Origin: an uncultured Hyphomicrobiales bacterium
Lineage (GTDB): Bacteria > Pseudomonadota > Alphaproteobacteria > Rhizobiales > Beijerinckiaceae
Assembly (NCBI GenBank): GCA_903847605.1
Contig: CAINED010000003.1
Location: forward strand, 1 to 64,000
DNA: 64,000 nucleotides
Direction of reading: 5' to 3'
Position 1 is the first letter of the stretch. Each line of letters starts with the position of its first letter. Under the pieces are notes generated by a model. It was not told the origin of the DNA and did not search any database. It saw only the letters and a list, made by a program, of their open reading frames with translations. Positions 24,994-33,642 of the stretch are shown here, piece after piece. The position numbers were made by a program, and so were the translations under genes.

Positions 24994-26610
24994 ATGGCGG
25001 GTGGATTGCAGGAATTGACTTACGATTACGTGATTGTCGGCGCGGGCTCCGCCGGTTGCGTTCTCGCCAACCGCCTGAGCGAAGACGGCCACGCCAGCGT
25101 CCTCCTGCTCGAAGCCGGTCCGCGCGACATCAATCCGTTGATCTCGATTCCGCTGGGTATGGGCAAGATGCATCAATACCAGATGCACGACTGGGGCTAT
25201 CAGACTGACCCCGAGCCCAATCTCAACAACCGTCACCTCGAAGCCATGCGGGGCAAGGTGTTGGGCGGTTCCTCCTCCATCAATGTGATGGCCTACACCC
25301 GCGGTAACCGCAACGATTACGACCGTTGGGCGCGCAATGGCGCGACGGGATGGTCCTACAACGATGTCCTGCCCTATTTCCGCCGATGCGAGACTTTCGA
25401 AGACGGCGATAGCCAGTATCGCGGATCGCATGGCCCGCTCGGCACGCAATGGGCGCGCACGACCGATCCGCTCTACAAGGCTTGGGTGGAAGCCGGCAAA
25501 AGCTGCGGCTGGCCCGCCAATCCCGACTATAATGCCGAAACGCAGGAAGGCTTCGGCAAGGGACAATATACGATCCGCGACGGCAGGCGCTCTTCGACAT
25601 CGCGCGCCTTTCTGCGGCCAGCCCGCGACCGCAAGAACCTCGTCGTTGCTACGGGAGCGCATACCAATCGCGTCATCATGGATGGCACGACGGCAAAGGG
25701 CGTCGAATATGTGAAAGACGGCCTCGTCTTTACGGCGAATGCCTCGCGCGAGGTGATTCTCGCGGCAGGCGCATTCAATTCACCGCAAATTCTCATGCTC
25801 TCCGGCATTGGCCCCGCCGCGCACCTGAAGGAGATGGGCATCAAGGCGATCGCCGATTTGCCCGTTGGCAAATCATTGCAGGATCACCTCGGCATCTGGA
25901 TCACGTTTTCGCGCAAGGAGCCGGGCGCGTTTCACGCTGCCATGCGCTTCGATCGCATGGCGATGAGCATGTTGCAGGCCTACTTCTTCGGCAAAGGTGC
26001 GGGCACCGTTGTTCCCGGCGGATTGCACGCTTTCATCAAGAGCGACCCTTCGCTTGAAGTGCCCGACATCGAATTCATGTTCCACTCGGTGCCGCCTTCG
26101 ACGCGGCTGTGGTTCCCGGGCATTGTCTCGCCCTACAAGGATGGCTACGGCATTCGCCCGACATTGCTGCATCCGGAAAGCCGCGGCGAAATTCTTCTGC
26201 GCTCGGACGATCCGCGCGCGGCGCCGCGCATCCGCTACAATTTCTTCTCCGATCCGCGCGATCTTCCGCGTCTGCGGCACGGGTTCAAGCTGGCGCGCGA
26301 TGTCGCCCACGCCGATGCCATGTCTCCCTATCGCGAGAACGAAATGACGCCGGGCGCGAATGTGAAGAGCGACGACGAGATCGACGCCTATATCCGCCGC
26401 ACGGCGCTGACGGCGCATCATCCCTCGAGCACATGCAAGATGGGCTCGGACGAAACCTGCGTGGTCGACCCGCAGATGCGCGTGCGCGGTATCGAGAAGC
26501 TGCGCATCGTCGACGCCTCGGCTATGCCTGATCTCGTCTCGGCGCATATCAACGCCTGTGTCATCATGATGGCCGACAAGGCCTCGGACATGATAAGGGC
26601 GTCGCACTGA
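24994..26610 (+). CDS. GMC-family FAD-dependent alcohol dehydrogenase/oxidase
   Basis: 538 residues; AGGGAGG lies before ATG 24994. The FAD loop VIVGAGSAGCVLANRL (about 13-28), GMC signature 1 GKVLGGSSSINVM, signature 2 GAFNSPQILMLSGIGP, and the C-terminal catalytic histidines in TAHHPSSTCKMG and SAHINACV are all present. The family oxidises primary or secondary alcohols, as in choline or polyethylene glycol dehydrogenases. No signal peptide is seen, so it is cytoplasmic and probably feeds electrons to the quinone pool. First gene of a five-gene series (24994-29670). Confidence 0.93.
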   Translation: MAGGLQELTYDYVIVGAGSAGCVLANRLSEDGHASVLLLEAGPRDINPLISIPLGMGKMHQYQMHDWGYQTDPEPNLNNRHLEAMRGKVLGGSSSINVMAYTRGNRNDYDRWARNGATGWSYNDVLPYFRRCETFEDGDSQYRGSHGPLGTQWARTTDPLYKAWVEAGKSCGWPANPDYNAETQEGFGKGQYTIRDGRRSSTSRAFLRPARDRKNLVVATGAHTNRVIMDGTTAKGVEYVKDGLVFTANASREVILAAGAFNSPQILMLSGIGPAAHLKEMGIKAIADLPVGKSLQDHLGIWITFSRKEPGAFHAAMRFDRMAMSMLQAYFFGKGAGTVVPGGLHAFIKSDPSLEVPDIEFMFHSVPPSTRLWFPGIVSPYKDGYGIRPTLLHPESRGEILLRSDDPRAAPRIRYNFFSDPRDLPRLRHGFKLARDVAHADAMSPYRENEMTPGANVKSDDEIDAYIRRTALTAHHPSSTCKMGSDETCVVDPQMRVRGIEKLRIVDASAMPDLVSAHINACVIMMADKASDMIRASH

Positions 26611-26628
26611 GAATTTTGGGAGGAAAGC

Positions 26629-27684
26629 ATGAGCAACGAACTGCTTCTCGTCGGCAGCATTCCCTACGACACCGTGCAGGATGTATTCAAAACGTTCGGC
26701 GCAAAGCTCGGCAAATTCGTGATGGCGATGCCCGATGGCGAGGTGGGACCGCGCTCGCACTGGATCAGCCGCGTGCATTACCATGTGCTGGCGCTGCATC
26801 CGGATATCGAAGTCGTGCGCTATCCTGCGTTGGAGAACGGCGCGGACCGGCTCAATCCGCGCAGCGCCACCGATAGCTGGCTTTTCAAGGTGCGCGACGG
26901 GGTGAAGGAAGTGCGCTTCGGCGATCCCGGATGGCGGCTCGGATATGCGCGCGACGCCATCAATTCCTACTTCGTCTACAAGACACTGCAGGAAAAAGGC
27001 ATAACGCCAAAGGGACCGCGCTTTCAGGTCTCAATGCCGATGGTCAACAGCGTGCTGCCGCCGCGCATTTTCCCTAATGTCGAGGACATGTACAAGATCA
27101 GGCCCGGCTTCACCGAGGCGTTGAAAGCCGAAACGATGAAAATCGTCGAAAAGATTCCAAACGACGATCTCGCGATACAATGGGATTGCGCCAGCGAGTT
27201 GCAGGACGCCTACGGCAATTTCAAAGGCTTTCCGGCGGAGACGGCGATCGAGCGCAATATCGGGCAGATCAGGGCCATTTCCCCTCACATTCCCGAAACC
27301 GTCGCGCTTGGCTATCATATGTGTTTCGGGACGCTCGGCGGCTGGCCGCGCTTCGAGCCGCCGGATATCGGCGGGGCCGTGCGCATGGCCAATGCCTTCA
27401 TCGAGAATTCGGGCCGCCGCGTCGACTGGATTCATATCCCCTTGCCGAAGCGCACGGACGACGCATTCTACGCGCCGCTCGCCGATTTGAAGCCGCAGGG
27501 TGCGCGCGTCTTCCTCGGCCTCATTCACAACATGGAGTCGCTGCAGGAGCGTCTCGCCGTCGCGAAGAAATATTGCCCTGTCGATTTCGGCCTTGCGGCC
27601 TATTGCGGCTTCGGACGTATCCCGCAGAACGAACTCGGCGGCATTCTCAACGATCATCTGAAAGCCATCGGTCAGGCCGCATGA
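26629..27684 (+). CDS. MetE/uroporphyrinogen-decarboxylase-like barrel protein of unknown function
   Basis: 351 residues; TTGGGAGG precedes the ATG 18 bases after the GMC stop. It begins LLVGSIPYDTVQDVFKTF and contains AIQWDCASELQD, LGYHMCFGTLGG, HIPLPKRTDD and a C-terminal GLAAYCGFGRIP. The order of barrel strands resembles cobalamin-independent methionine synthase and related UROD/MetE-like proteins. In place of the full MetE zinc set (H, C, E, C) only scattered cysteines and histidines are seen, so a classic methionine synthase is unlikely. Its stop overlaps the next start by four bases (ATGA), tying it to the hydroxyacid dehydrogenase. Function unknown. Confidence 0.65.
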   Translation: MSNELLLVGSIPYDTVQDVFKTFGAKLGKFVMAMPDGEVGPRSHWISRVHYHVLALHPDIEVVRYPALENGADRLNPRSATDSWLFKVRDGVKEVRFGDPGWRLGYARDAINSYFVYKTLQEKGITPKGPRFQVSMPMVNSVLPPRIFPNVEDMYKIRPGFTEALKAETMKIVEKIPNDDLAIQWDCASELQDAYGNFKGFPAETAIERNIGQIRAISPHIPETVALGYHMCFGTLGGWPRFEPPDIGGAVRMANAFIENSGRRVDWIHIPLPKRTDDAFYAPLADLKPQGARVFLGLIHNMESLQERLAVAKKYCPVDFGLAAYCGFGRIPQNELGGILNDHLKAIGQAA

Positions 27685-28676
27685 GCGCGAAAAACATCCG
27701 CATCGCCATTCTCGACGATTACAATCATGCATCGCTGAAAATGGCGGACTGGTCCGCCGTGCAGCAGCGTTGCACGGTGGACGTTCACGATAAGCCCTAT
27801 GCGACTGTCGAGGATGCCGCCGCTGCGCTCGCGCCCTACGACATTCTTTGTCACCTGCGCGAGCGTCAGCCCATGCCCCGCGAACTGATAGAGAAATTGC
27901 CTGATCTCAAGATGATGACGGTGACCGGCGGCACCCATCGCACGATGGATATGCAGGCTGCCGGCGAGCGCGGCATCGTCGTCTCGCATTCCATGGACAG
28001 GCCCGGCGGCAGCCAAGGGACGCCGGAGCTCACCTTCGGATTGATGATCGCTGCGGTGCGCAAGATCGCACTGGAAGACCGGCTCATTCGTACGGGCCAA
28101 TGGCAATCGACCATAGGTTTTTCGCTGACGGGAAAGACTCTCGGCATCATCGGCCTCGGCAAGATCGGCAAGCGTATCTCCACCATTGCCAAGGCGTTCG
28201 GCATGAACGTCATCGCCTGGAGCCCGAACCTCACGGACGAGCGCGCCGCGGAGGCTGGTGTGACGCGGGCGGAGAAGGACGAGTTGTTTCGCACCGCCGA
28301 TATCGTCACGCTGCATATCGTGCTGGGCGAACGCACGAAGGGAATTGTTGGAGCGCGTGAATTTTTGCTGATGAAGCCGACCGCTTACATCATCAACACG
28401 TCGCGTGGGCCGCTGATCGACGAGGCGGCGCTCATCGATACATTGCAGAACAGGCGCATTGCGGGCGCTGGGCTCGATGTCTATCACCGCGAGCCCCTCG
28501 GGCCGGACTATCCGCTCTACAAACTCGACAACGTCGTGCTGACGCCGCATCTCGGCTATGTCGTGGAAGAATCCTTTCGCGCCTTTTACGGCGACACCGT
28601 CGAGAATATTCTCGCATGGCTCGACGGCAAGCCCATCCGCGTCATCAATGCGCAGTATCTGAAGGCATCCGCATGA
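27681..28676 (+). CDS. D-2-hydroxyacid dehydrogenase (NAD-dependent)
   Basis: 331 residues. The classic two-domain D-2-hydroxyacid dehydrogenase: NAD loop LGIIGLGKIGKR, then the catalytic arginine in INTSRGPLIDE, glutamate in YHREPLG and histidine in LTPHLGY. An HRTMDMQAA stretch lies in the substrate domain. It interconverts a 2-hydroxy acid and a 2-oxo acid. Both ends overlap neighbours by ATGA (27681 and 28673), so it is locked into the operon. Its likely role is oxidation or reduction of an intermediate formed after the GMC step. Confidence 0.92.
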   Translation: MSAKNIRIAILDDYNHASLKMADWSAVQQRCTVDVHDKPYATVEDAAAALAPYDILCHLRERQPMPRELIEKLPDLKMMTVTGGTHRTMDMQAAGERGIVVSHSMDRPGGSQGTPELTFGLMIAAVRKIALEDRLIRTGQWQSTIGFSLTGKTLGIIGLGKIGKRISTIAKAFGMNVIAWSPNLTDERAAEAGVTRAEKDELFRTADIVTLHIVLGERTKGIVGAREFLLMKPTAYIINTSRGPLIDEAALIDTLQNRRIAGAGLDVYHREPLGPDYPLYKLDNVVLTPHLGYVVEESFRAFYGDTVENILAWLDGKPIRVINAQYLKASA

Positions 28677-29221
28677 GCCGCCTGCGCGAGCTGAAATATG
28701 AGGAAATGGCTCCGGATCAACGCGCGATTCACGACCGGCTGATCTCGGGCCCGCGCGGACGCATCGCAGGGCCTTACATCGCCTGGTTGCGCAACGCAAA
28801 GCTGGCCGATGTCGCGGAGCAATACGGACGCTTCGTGCGCTACGAAACTTCGCTGCCCGCGCGTCTCTCCGAAATGGCGATCCTTATCGTCGGCCGCCAC
28901 TGGAATGCGCAGGTCGAATGGTGGGCGCATCATCCGCTTGCGTTGAAAGCAGGGCTCGATCCGGCTGTCGCCGACGCCATCGCGAATCGCAAACGTCCCT
29001 TATTCAAGCACGCCGACGAAGAAATCGTCTACGATGTGACGATGGAATTGATCGAGACGAAAAAACTTTCCGACGCAACTTACCGCCGCGCACTCGACAT
29101 GTTTGGTGAGAAAACGCTAATCGAACTGATCGCGATTCTCGGCAATTATTTTGCCGTGGCGCTGGTGCTGAACACATTCGAGATCATGCCGCCGGATGGC
29201 TCAAAGCCCATGCCGGACTGA
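28673..29221 (+). CDS. Carboxymuconolactone decarboxylase family protein
   Basis: 182 residues. The CMD/AhpD-like helical fold is indicated by MAILIVGRHWNAQVEWWAHHPLALKAG and a second helix pair ending LGNYFAVALVLNTF. The CxxC of AhpD is absent, so a peroxidase role is unlikely; the E and paired H in VEWWAHHP fit the decarboxylase-like branch. Overlap of four bases with the preceding dehydrogenase gene. Family members act as decarboxylases or have unknown roles. Confidence 0.85.
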   Translation: MSRLRELKYEEMAPDQRAIHDRLISGPRGRIAGPYIAWLRNAKLADVAEQYGRFVRYETSLPARLSEMAILIVGRHWNAQVEWWAHHPLALKAGLDPAVADAIANRKRPLFKHADEEIVYDVTMELIETKKLSDATYRRALDMFGEKTLIELIAILGNYFAVALVLNTFEIMPPDGSKPMPD

Positions 29222-29241
29222 AGTTCCAACAGGAGAGAAAG

Positions 29242-29670
29242 ATGAGCATTACTTTGCGCGTAGCGAACCGGATCATCGACGCGGCCATCGCCAAAGGTCG
29301 CGAAATGAGTATGAACCCGCTGACAGTCGCTTTGGTCGATGATGGTGGTAATCTCAAGGCGATGAAGCGCGAGGATGGACGTGGCGCGGCGATGCGCCCG
29401 CAGATTGCGCTCGGCAAGGCTTTTGCTGCCGTCGGAATGGGCCGCTCCACGCGCGCGCTGCAGGACATGGCGCAGCAGCGTCCGTGGTTCTCCGCTTCGC
29501 TCGTCAGCGTGGCGCAGGGCGGCTATGTGCCGGTTCCCGGTGGCGTCCTCATCATCGACCGTCGCGGCAATGTCATCGGCGCCGTCGGCGTGACAGGCGA
29601 CACGGCGGATAACGATGAAGTGGCCGCCGTCGCGGGCGTCGAGGCGGCCGGCATGAAGGCGCAGGTCTGA
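29242..29670 (+). CDS. GlcG/HbpS family protein
   Basis: 142 residues; AGGAGAGAAAG before the ATG. Matches the GlcG/HbpS (PF03928) fold by TVALVDDGGNLKAMKREDG, the long amphipathic helix and VPVPGGVLIID followed by IGAVGVTGDTADNDE. Members occur beside glycolate and other 2-hydroxyacid oxidation genes and in heme or cobalamin contexts, often as small accessory proteins. Here it follows a hydroxyacid dehydrogenase and a CMD protein, consistent with that association. No signal peptide, so it is cytoplasmic. Last gene of the operon. Confidence 0.9.
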   Translation: MSITLRVANRIIDAAIAKGREMSMNPLTVALVDDGGNLKAMKREDGRGAAMRPQIALGKAFAAVGMGRSTRALQDMAQQRPWFSASLVSVAQGGYVPVPGGVLIIDRRGNVIGAVGVTGDTADNDEVAAVAGVEAAGMKAQV

Positions 29671-29728
29671 TATCTCTTTTCGCGTCGCCGTCATCGATCT
29701 GTCGTCAAGGCGACGCATCAGGGGCGCG

Positions 29729-30673
29729 ATGAAAGACAGCGATTTACGTCATAACGTAGAGAAGAGTTCCGGCCGCGAGCTTGGCTTAGCGCCTGAACAT
29801 GCCTTCGGCACGCGCGCGCGTTTGACGCGCGCGATCGAGCGACTGTCCGGCCTCCAGCGAATCCGCCCCCAATATGAAATCTGGCGGCGAGATATCGCAG
29901 GCAAGCATCCGCGCATGTTCAACGTCGGTCTCGACATGCTGGGCACGCGACTGAACATCATGGCCTCGCATTGGCCGGGCGCTACGAGCCCCGGCGCGCC
30001 GCTGATGATGATCTGCAATCATCCCTTCGGCATCGGCGACGGGATTGCCGCCCTCGCGCTCGCCGAAGATCTCGGACGTCGCTTCAAAGTTCTTCTCAAC
30101 AAGGAATTTTTGCGCGTTCCGGAAGTTCGGCCCTTCGCATTACCGATCGATTTCGACGAGACGCGCGAGGCTGTGGAGACAAATCTGGCGACACGCAATG
30201 AGGCGCGAAACCTGATGCAACAGGGCGTCACCATGATCGCCTTTCCGGCAGGCGGTGTTGCAACAGCGCGTTATCCCTGGGGCCCGGCGCAGGAACTGCC
30301 GTGGAAGCTTTTCGTGGCGCGTCTCGTACAGGAGAGCCGCGCGTCCGTACTGCCGGTCTGGTTCGAAGGCCAGAACAGCGCGCTCTTTCATGCAGCGAGC
30401 CGACTCGCGCCTTCGCTGCGAATGTCACTGCTCGTCGCGGAATTCCGTCGTTTCGCCGGCCGCGAAATCGGTGTGCGCATCGGATCGGTCACACCCTTCG
30501 AAGAATTACGCAATAGCGACGACCGCAAGCGCCTGCTGGAGGAGCTTTTCGTCATGGTGCACCGGCTCGCGCCGCATCTGGACGCAGTTTCGGATGAAGA
30601 GTTGCGGGCGCAAGCCTCCGCTCCTTCCCCGTCTTTCGACAGGCCGCTTGCACGCCGCCGCGGCGGACAATGA
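29729..30673 (+). CDS. Lysophospholipid acyltransferase (PlsC-like) family protein
   Basis: 314 residues. An acyltransferase core at about residues 70-230: ICNHPFGIGDG carries the catalytic histidine and aspartate, LLNKEFLRVPEVRPF the second block, and MIAFPAGGVAT the glycine-rich acceptor site, followed by VLPVWFEGQ. No clear signal peptide; the enzyme is expected at the inner face of the membrane, adding an acyl chain to a phospholipid or aminolipid precursor (PlsC or OlsA-like). It starts 58 bases after the preceding operon and may have its own promoter. Confidence 0.87.
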   Translation: MKDSDLRHNVEKSSGRELGLAPEHAFGTRARLTRAIERLSGLQRIRPQYEIWRRDIAGKHPRMFNVGLDMLGTRLNIMASHWPGATSPGAPLMMICNHPFGIGDGIAALALAEDLGRRFKVLLNKEFLRVPEVRPFALPIDFDETREAVETNLATRNEARNLMQQGVTMIAFPAGGVATARYPWGPAQELPWKLFVARLVQESRASVLPVWFEGQNSALFHAASRLAPSLRMSLLVAEFRRFAGREIGVRIGSVTPFEELRNSDDRKRLLEELFVMVHRLAPHLDAVSDEELRAQASAPSPSFDRPLARRRGGQ

Positions 30674-30750
30674 ACCGGGTTGCATGTGGCGCTGTATGCC
30701 TTAATCTCCCGCGAAACAAACAAAGCATGATATCCGGCGTGGAGGAACCA

Positions 30751-31806
30751 ATGAGCAGCGAAATGCGGCTCCGTTTGAATCGCACATCGCGTGTGGCCCT
30801 CTGCGGGGTAGCGCTCGCTGTCGCGCATTCGTCCGCCTTCGCGCAGGATGTCGCCAGCTTCTATCGCGGCAAGACCATTCAGGTCATCTGCGGTTTTGCG
30901 CCGGGCGGCGGTTACGACATGTATGCGCGACTCATGGCGCGCCATATCGGCAAGCATGTACCGGGACAGCCCCAGGCTGTCGTGCAGAACATGGTTGGCG
31001 CAGGCACCGTTCGCGCATCCAATCACGTCTATGCCGTCGCGCCTAAGGACGGCACTGTCATCGCCGCCGTCAATCAGAACATGCCCATGTATTCCCTGCT
31101 GGGGGGCAGGGCCGCGCAATTCGATGCGCGCAAGTTTCGCTGGCTCGGCTCGATGGTCGCCTCCAACGGCGTGCTCTACACGTGGCACACGAGTCCAACG
31201 AAAACCATCGCGGAGGCGATGACACGCGAAACGACGCTCGGCGGCACCGGGCCGAATTCGGATTCGCATATCTTCCCGACCGTCATCAACAAGGTGCTCG
31301 GCACGAAGTTCAAGGTCGTCAATGGCTATGCCGGCGGCACCACCGAAATTCATATCGCGATGGAGCGCGGCGAAGTCGAGGGCCGCGGCGGCAGCACCTG
31401 GGCGAGCCTCAAATCCGGCAGCGCGCAATGGGTCGCGGACAAGAAACTGAACTACATCATCCAGATCGGGCTTGAGAAGGATCGGGAACTTGCTTCGCTT
31501 CCGCTGCTGGGCGATCTCGTAAAGGATCCTGCCGATCGCGATGCCGTTGAACTTATCAGCATACCGACGGCGCTCGGCTATGCGCACTGGATGGCGCCTG
31601 ACGTGCCGGACGATCGCTTCGCGGCCATGCGCCGCGCCTATGCGGCGGCGCTCACCGATCCGGATTTGCTCGCCGAAGCGAGAAAGATGCAGGCGCAGAT
31701 CGAGCCGAAGTCGGGAGAATCAATCGAAACGCTGATGCAGCGGGCATTCGCCATGCCCAAGCCGGTCATCGAGCGCACGGCGCAACTTCTCGAATGGAAA
31801 GAATGA
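30751..31806 (+). CDS. TctC-like periplasmic receptor, fourth of the subgroup
   Basis: 351 residues from ATG 30751 (GGAGGAA upstream; an earlier in-frame start at 30670 lacks a ribosome site). Signal peptide ends near AFAQD. The mature start ASFYRGKTIQVICGF, YARLMARHIGKHVPGQP, VVQNMVGAGT and STWASLKSGSAQWV put it in the same branch as 12492-14569. It is the first gene of a receptor-Rieske-amidohydrolase operon, whose substrate it probably captures. No TctA/B genes are present. Confidence 0.87.
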   Translation: MSSEMRLRLNRTSRVALCGVALAVAHSSAFAQDVASFYRGKTIQVICGFAPGGGYDMYARLMARHIGKHVPGQPQAVVQNMVGAGTVRASNHVYAVAPKDGTVIAAVNQNMPMYSLLGGRAAQFDARKFRWLGSMVASNGVLYTWHTSPTKTIAEAMTRETTLGGTGPNSDSHIFPTVINKVLGTKFKVVNGYAGGTTEIHIAMERGEVEGRGGSTWASLKSGSAQWVADKKLNYIIQIGLEKDRELASLPLLGDLVKDPADRDAVELISIPTALGYAHWMAPDVPDDRFAAMRRAYAAALTDPDLLAEARKMQAQIEPKSGESIETLMQRAFAMPKPVIERTAQLLEWKE

Positions 31807-31842
31807 CGCTCTGCGAAAGAGCAAAGGTCAGGAGAGAAACGC

Positions 31843-32205
31843 ATGGCTGAAATTTTCGTCGTCAAGACTTCGGAGTTCGCCGATGGCGACCGGCGCATCG
31901 TGAAGACGCCGCGCGGCGAGATCGGCGTCTTCGCGCACGAAGGCGGCTATTACGCCTATGCCAACACGTGCGCGCATACGGATGGGCCGGTCTGCGAAGG
32001 CCTGCTGATTCCCAAGGTTCTGGAAGTCCTCAACGAGGACAAGACCTATGTCGGCCACACTTTCTCGGACCAGATGAATATCGTGTGTCCCTGGCATGGC
32101 TGGGAATACGATCTGAAAACCGGCGCCTGCATCGGCGCGAAGCAACACAAGCTGAAGAAATTCGACACCGTCGTGCGCAGCGGCGATCTCTACGTCGTAG
32201 CCTGA
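31843..32205 (+). CDS. Rieske [2Fe-2S] protein with an enlarged spacer
   Basis: 120 residues; CAGGAGAGAAACGC before the ATG. Two cluster-binding boxes: CAH (C43, H45) and CPWHGW (C82, H85), followed by EYDLKTGAC. The spacing between boxes is 36 residues, against about 15-17 in common Rieske ferredoxins, because of an insert with VCEGLLIPKVLEVLNEDK. No ring-hydroxylating oxygenase or reductase gene lies in the operon, so it may be an electron carrier for an enzyme elsewhere or a partner of the following hydrolase. Confidence 0.9.
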   Translation: MAEIFVVKTSEFADGDRRIVKTPRGEIGVFAHEGGYYAYANTCAHTDGPVCEGLLIPKVLEVLNEDKTYVGHTFSDQMNIVCPWHGWEYDLKTGACIGAKQHKLKKFDTVVRSGDLYVVA

Positions 32206-32216
32206 AGGAGCGCTCC

Positions 32217-33434
32217 ATGGACATGCAGAACAACGAAGTCCGGCAGCTCCGCTGGGACGAATACGACACGCATCATCATCTGCGGGCCGCCGCCAAGCAG
32301 GCGCGCGATCGTAAGTACAACGACTTCCTCATCGTCGATGTCGACGGTCATCACTACGAGAGCGAGCATTATCGCGAGGTGTTCGAATACATCGAATCGC
32401 CTGTTATGCGCCGTAACGCAATGGAAGGCCTCAAACGCGGCGGCCGCTCCTCGATGCTCAACAGCGAGGTCGGCTATCAGGACATTGGCGGACGCATCAC
32501 GCGCCACTGGTTGCGCGGCAAGGAAAAGACACCGCCCGAAAAACATCGCGACGTCACCACGACGACGCGCTGGATGGATGCGATGGGCGTCGATTATTCC
32601 TGTCTCTTCCCGACACCGATGCTTTTTCTCGGTACGCATCCGCAAGTCGAGGTCGAGGTGCAGCTCGTGCAGGCCTATAATCGCTGGCTCGTCGAACGCA
32701 TCCTCGCGCAGGAGCCGCGCATCATCTCGATGCTCTATCTGCCTTTCAACGATCCGGAAGCCGCCTACAAAACGGTGAAGGAATTCGCCGGCAAGAAAGG
32801 CGTCGTCGGCTTCATGATTACTTCACCGCGCTACAAGCCTGTGCACGACAATGCTTATATGAAAACCTACCGGCTGATCGAGGAGACCGGCATGCCGCTC
32901 TCCTTCCATGCCGCCTATTCATGGGGCGAGCAGTCATTGTCATTGCAGAACCGTTTCATCGGCGTGCATGCGCTGGGCTTCATGTGGTTCAACATGGTGC
33001 ACATGACCAACTGGATCGTGAACGGCCTGCCGGAGCGATTCCCGAAGCTGAAGGTCATGTGGATCGAAAGCGGGCTGACATGGGCCTACAGCCTGATGCA
33101 GCGGCTCGATCATTCCTATCTCATGCGCACATCGGATTGTCCCGCGCTGAAGCGCAAGCCGAGCGAATACATGCAGGAGATGTATTACTCGTCGCAACCC
33201 ATGGAGAAGCCCGACGATCTCTCGATTCTCGAGGCGACCTTCAAGATGATCAAGGCTGAAACGCAGCTCGTCTGGTCGTCGGATTATCCCCATTGGGATT
33301 TCGACCTGCCAAGCGTGATCTACGATCTGCCCTTCCTCAACGAAGCGGCGAAACGAAACATCCTCGGCGGCACGGCGGCGAAGTTGTTCAATCTCGATCC
33401 GAAGCCGGTGAAGAAAATACCGGAAGGGGAGTGA
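32217..33434 (+). CDS. Amidohydrolase-2 family metal-dependent hydrolase
   Basis: 405 residues from ATG 32217 with GAAGGAGCG before it. The N-terminal part has IVDVDGHHYE (metal site), the middle SFHAAYSWGEQSL, and the end VWSSDYPHWDFD, the D-Y-P-H-W-D signature of amidohydrolases related to ACMSD and to 5-carboxyvanillate-type decarboxylases. It is longer than the amidohydrolases at 14614-16539 and not closely related to them. It lies 11 bases after the Rieske gene, so they are co-expressed. Substrate unknown; aromatic acids are typical. Confidence 0.9.
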   Translation: MDMQNNEVRQLRWDEYDTHHHLRAAAKQARDRKYNDFLIVDVDGHHYESEHYREVFEYIESPVMRRNAMEGLKRGGRSSMLNSEVGYQDIGGRITRHWLRGKEKTPPEKHRDVTTTTRWMDAMGVDYSCLFPTPMLFLGTHPQVEVEVQLVQAYNRWLVERILAQEPRIISMLYLPFNDPEAAYKTVKEFAGKKGVVGFMITSPRYKPVHDNAYMKTYRLIEETGMPLSFHAAYSWGEQSLSLQNRFIGVHALGFMWFNMVHMTNWIVNGLPERFPKLKVMWIESGLTWAYSLMQRLDHSYLMRTSDCPALKRKPSEYMQEMYYSSQPMEKPDDLSILEATFKMIKAETQLVWSSDYPHWDFDLPSVIYDLPFLNEAAKRNILGGTAAKLFNLDPKPVKKIPEGE

Positions 33435-33439
33435 GTCTG

Positions 33440-33640
33440 TCACTCGTCGGACAGTAGCTTCCCCTGTTCGGCGTCCCAGTCGACATCCAGTGGCGAGAGT
33501 ATGTCGCCACGGATAGTCACGGTTCCGGCCATCGCTCCAAATATTGAAAAGGGGAGCGCGGTCGCGGATCGTGGTGGTTTCCCGTGCGTGGGCTTTTTGA
33601 AGAGCCTCCGTTTGGCTCCTCGCTTTCGCTTGGCCGCCAT
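33440..33640 (-). CDS. Small basic protein, possibly a Phd-antitoxin-tail relative
   Basis: 66 residues. Very basic N-terminus (MAAKRKRGAKRRLFKK) and an acidic C-terminus. The second half, FGAMAGTVTIRGDILSPLDV followed by DWDAE, resembles the C-terminal toxin-binding tail of Phd/YefM-type antitoxins, but no DNA-binding N-terminal half and no toxin gene are present. The start lies two bases after the stop of the Bug receptor gene on the same strand (TGAGGATG), with GGTGGAG as ribosome site, so it is translationally linked to it. The call as a real gene is reasonable; its function is unknown. Confidence 0.5.
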   Translation of the reverse strand: MAAKRKRGAKRRLFKKPTHGKPPRSATALPFSIFGAMAGTVTIRGDILSPLDVDWDAEQGKLLSDE

Positions 33641-33642
33641 CC

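Noticed and set aside
23803-25662. A 619-residue fusion with an extra N-terminal part on the TctC-like receptor
   Set aside because: The extension is antisense to the GMC oxidoreductase; the signal peptide and GGGAGG site place the start at 24831.
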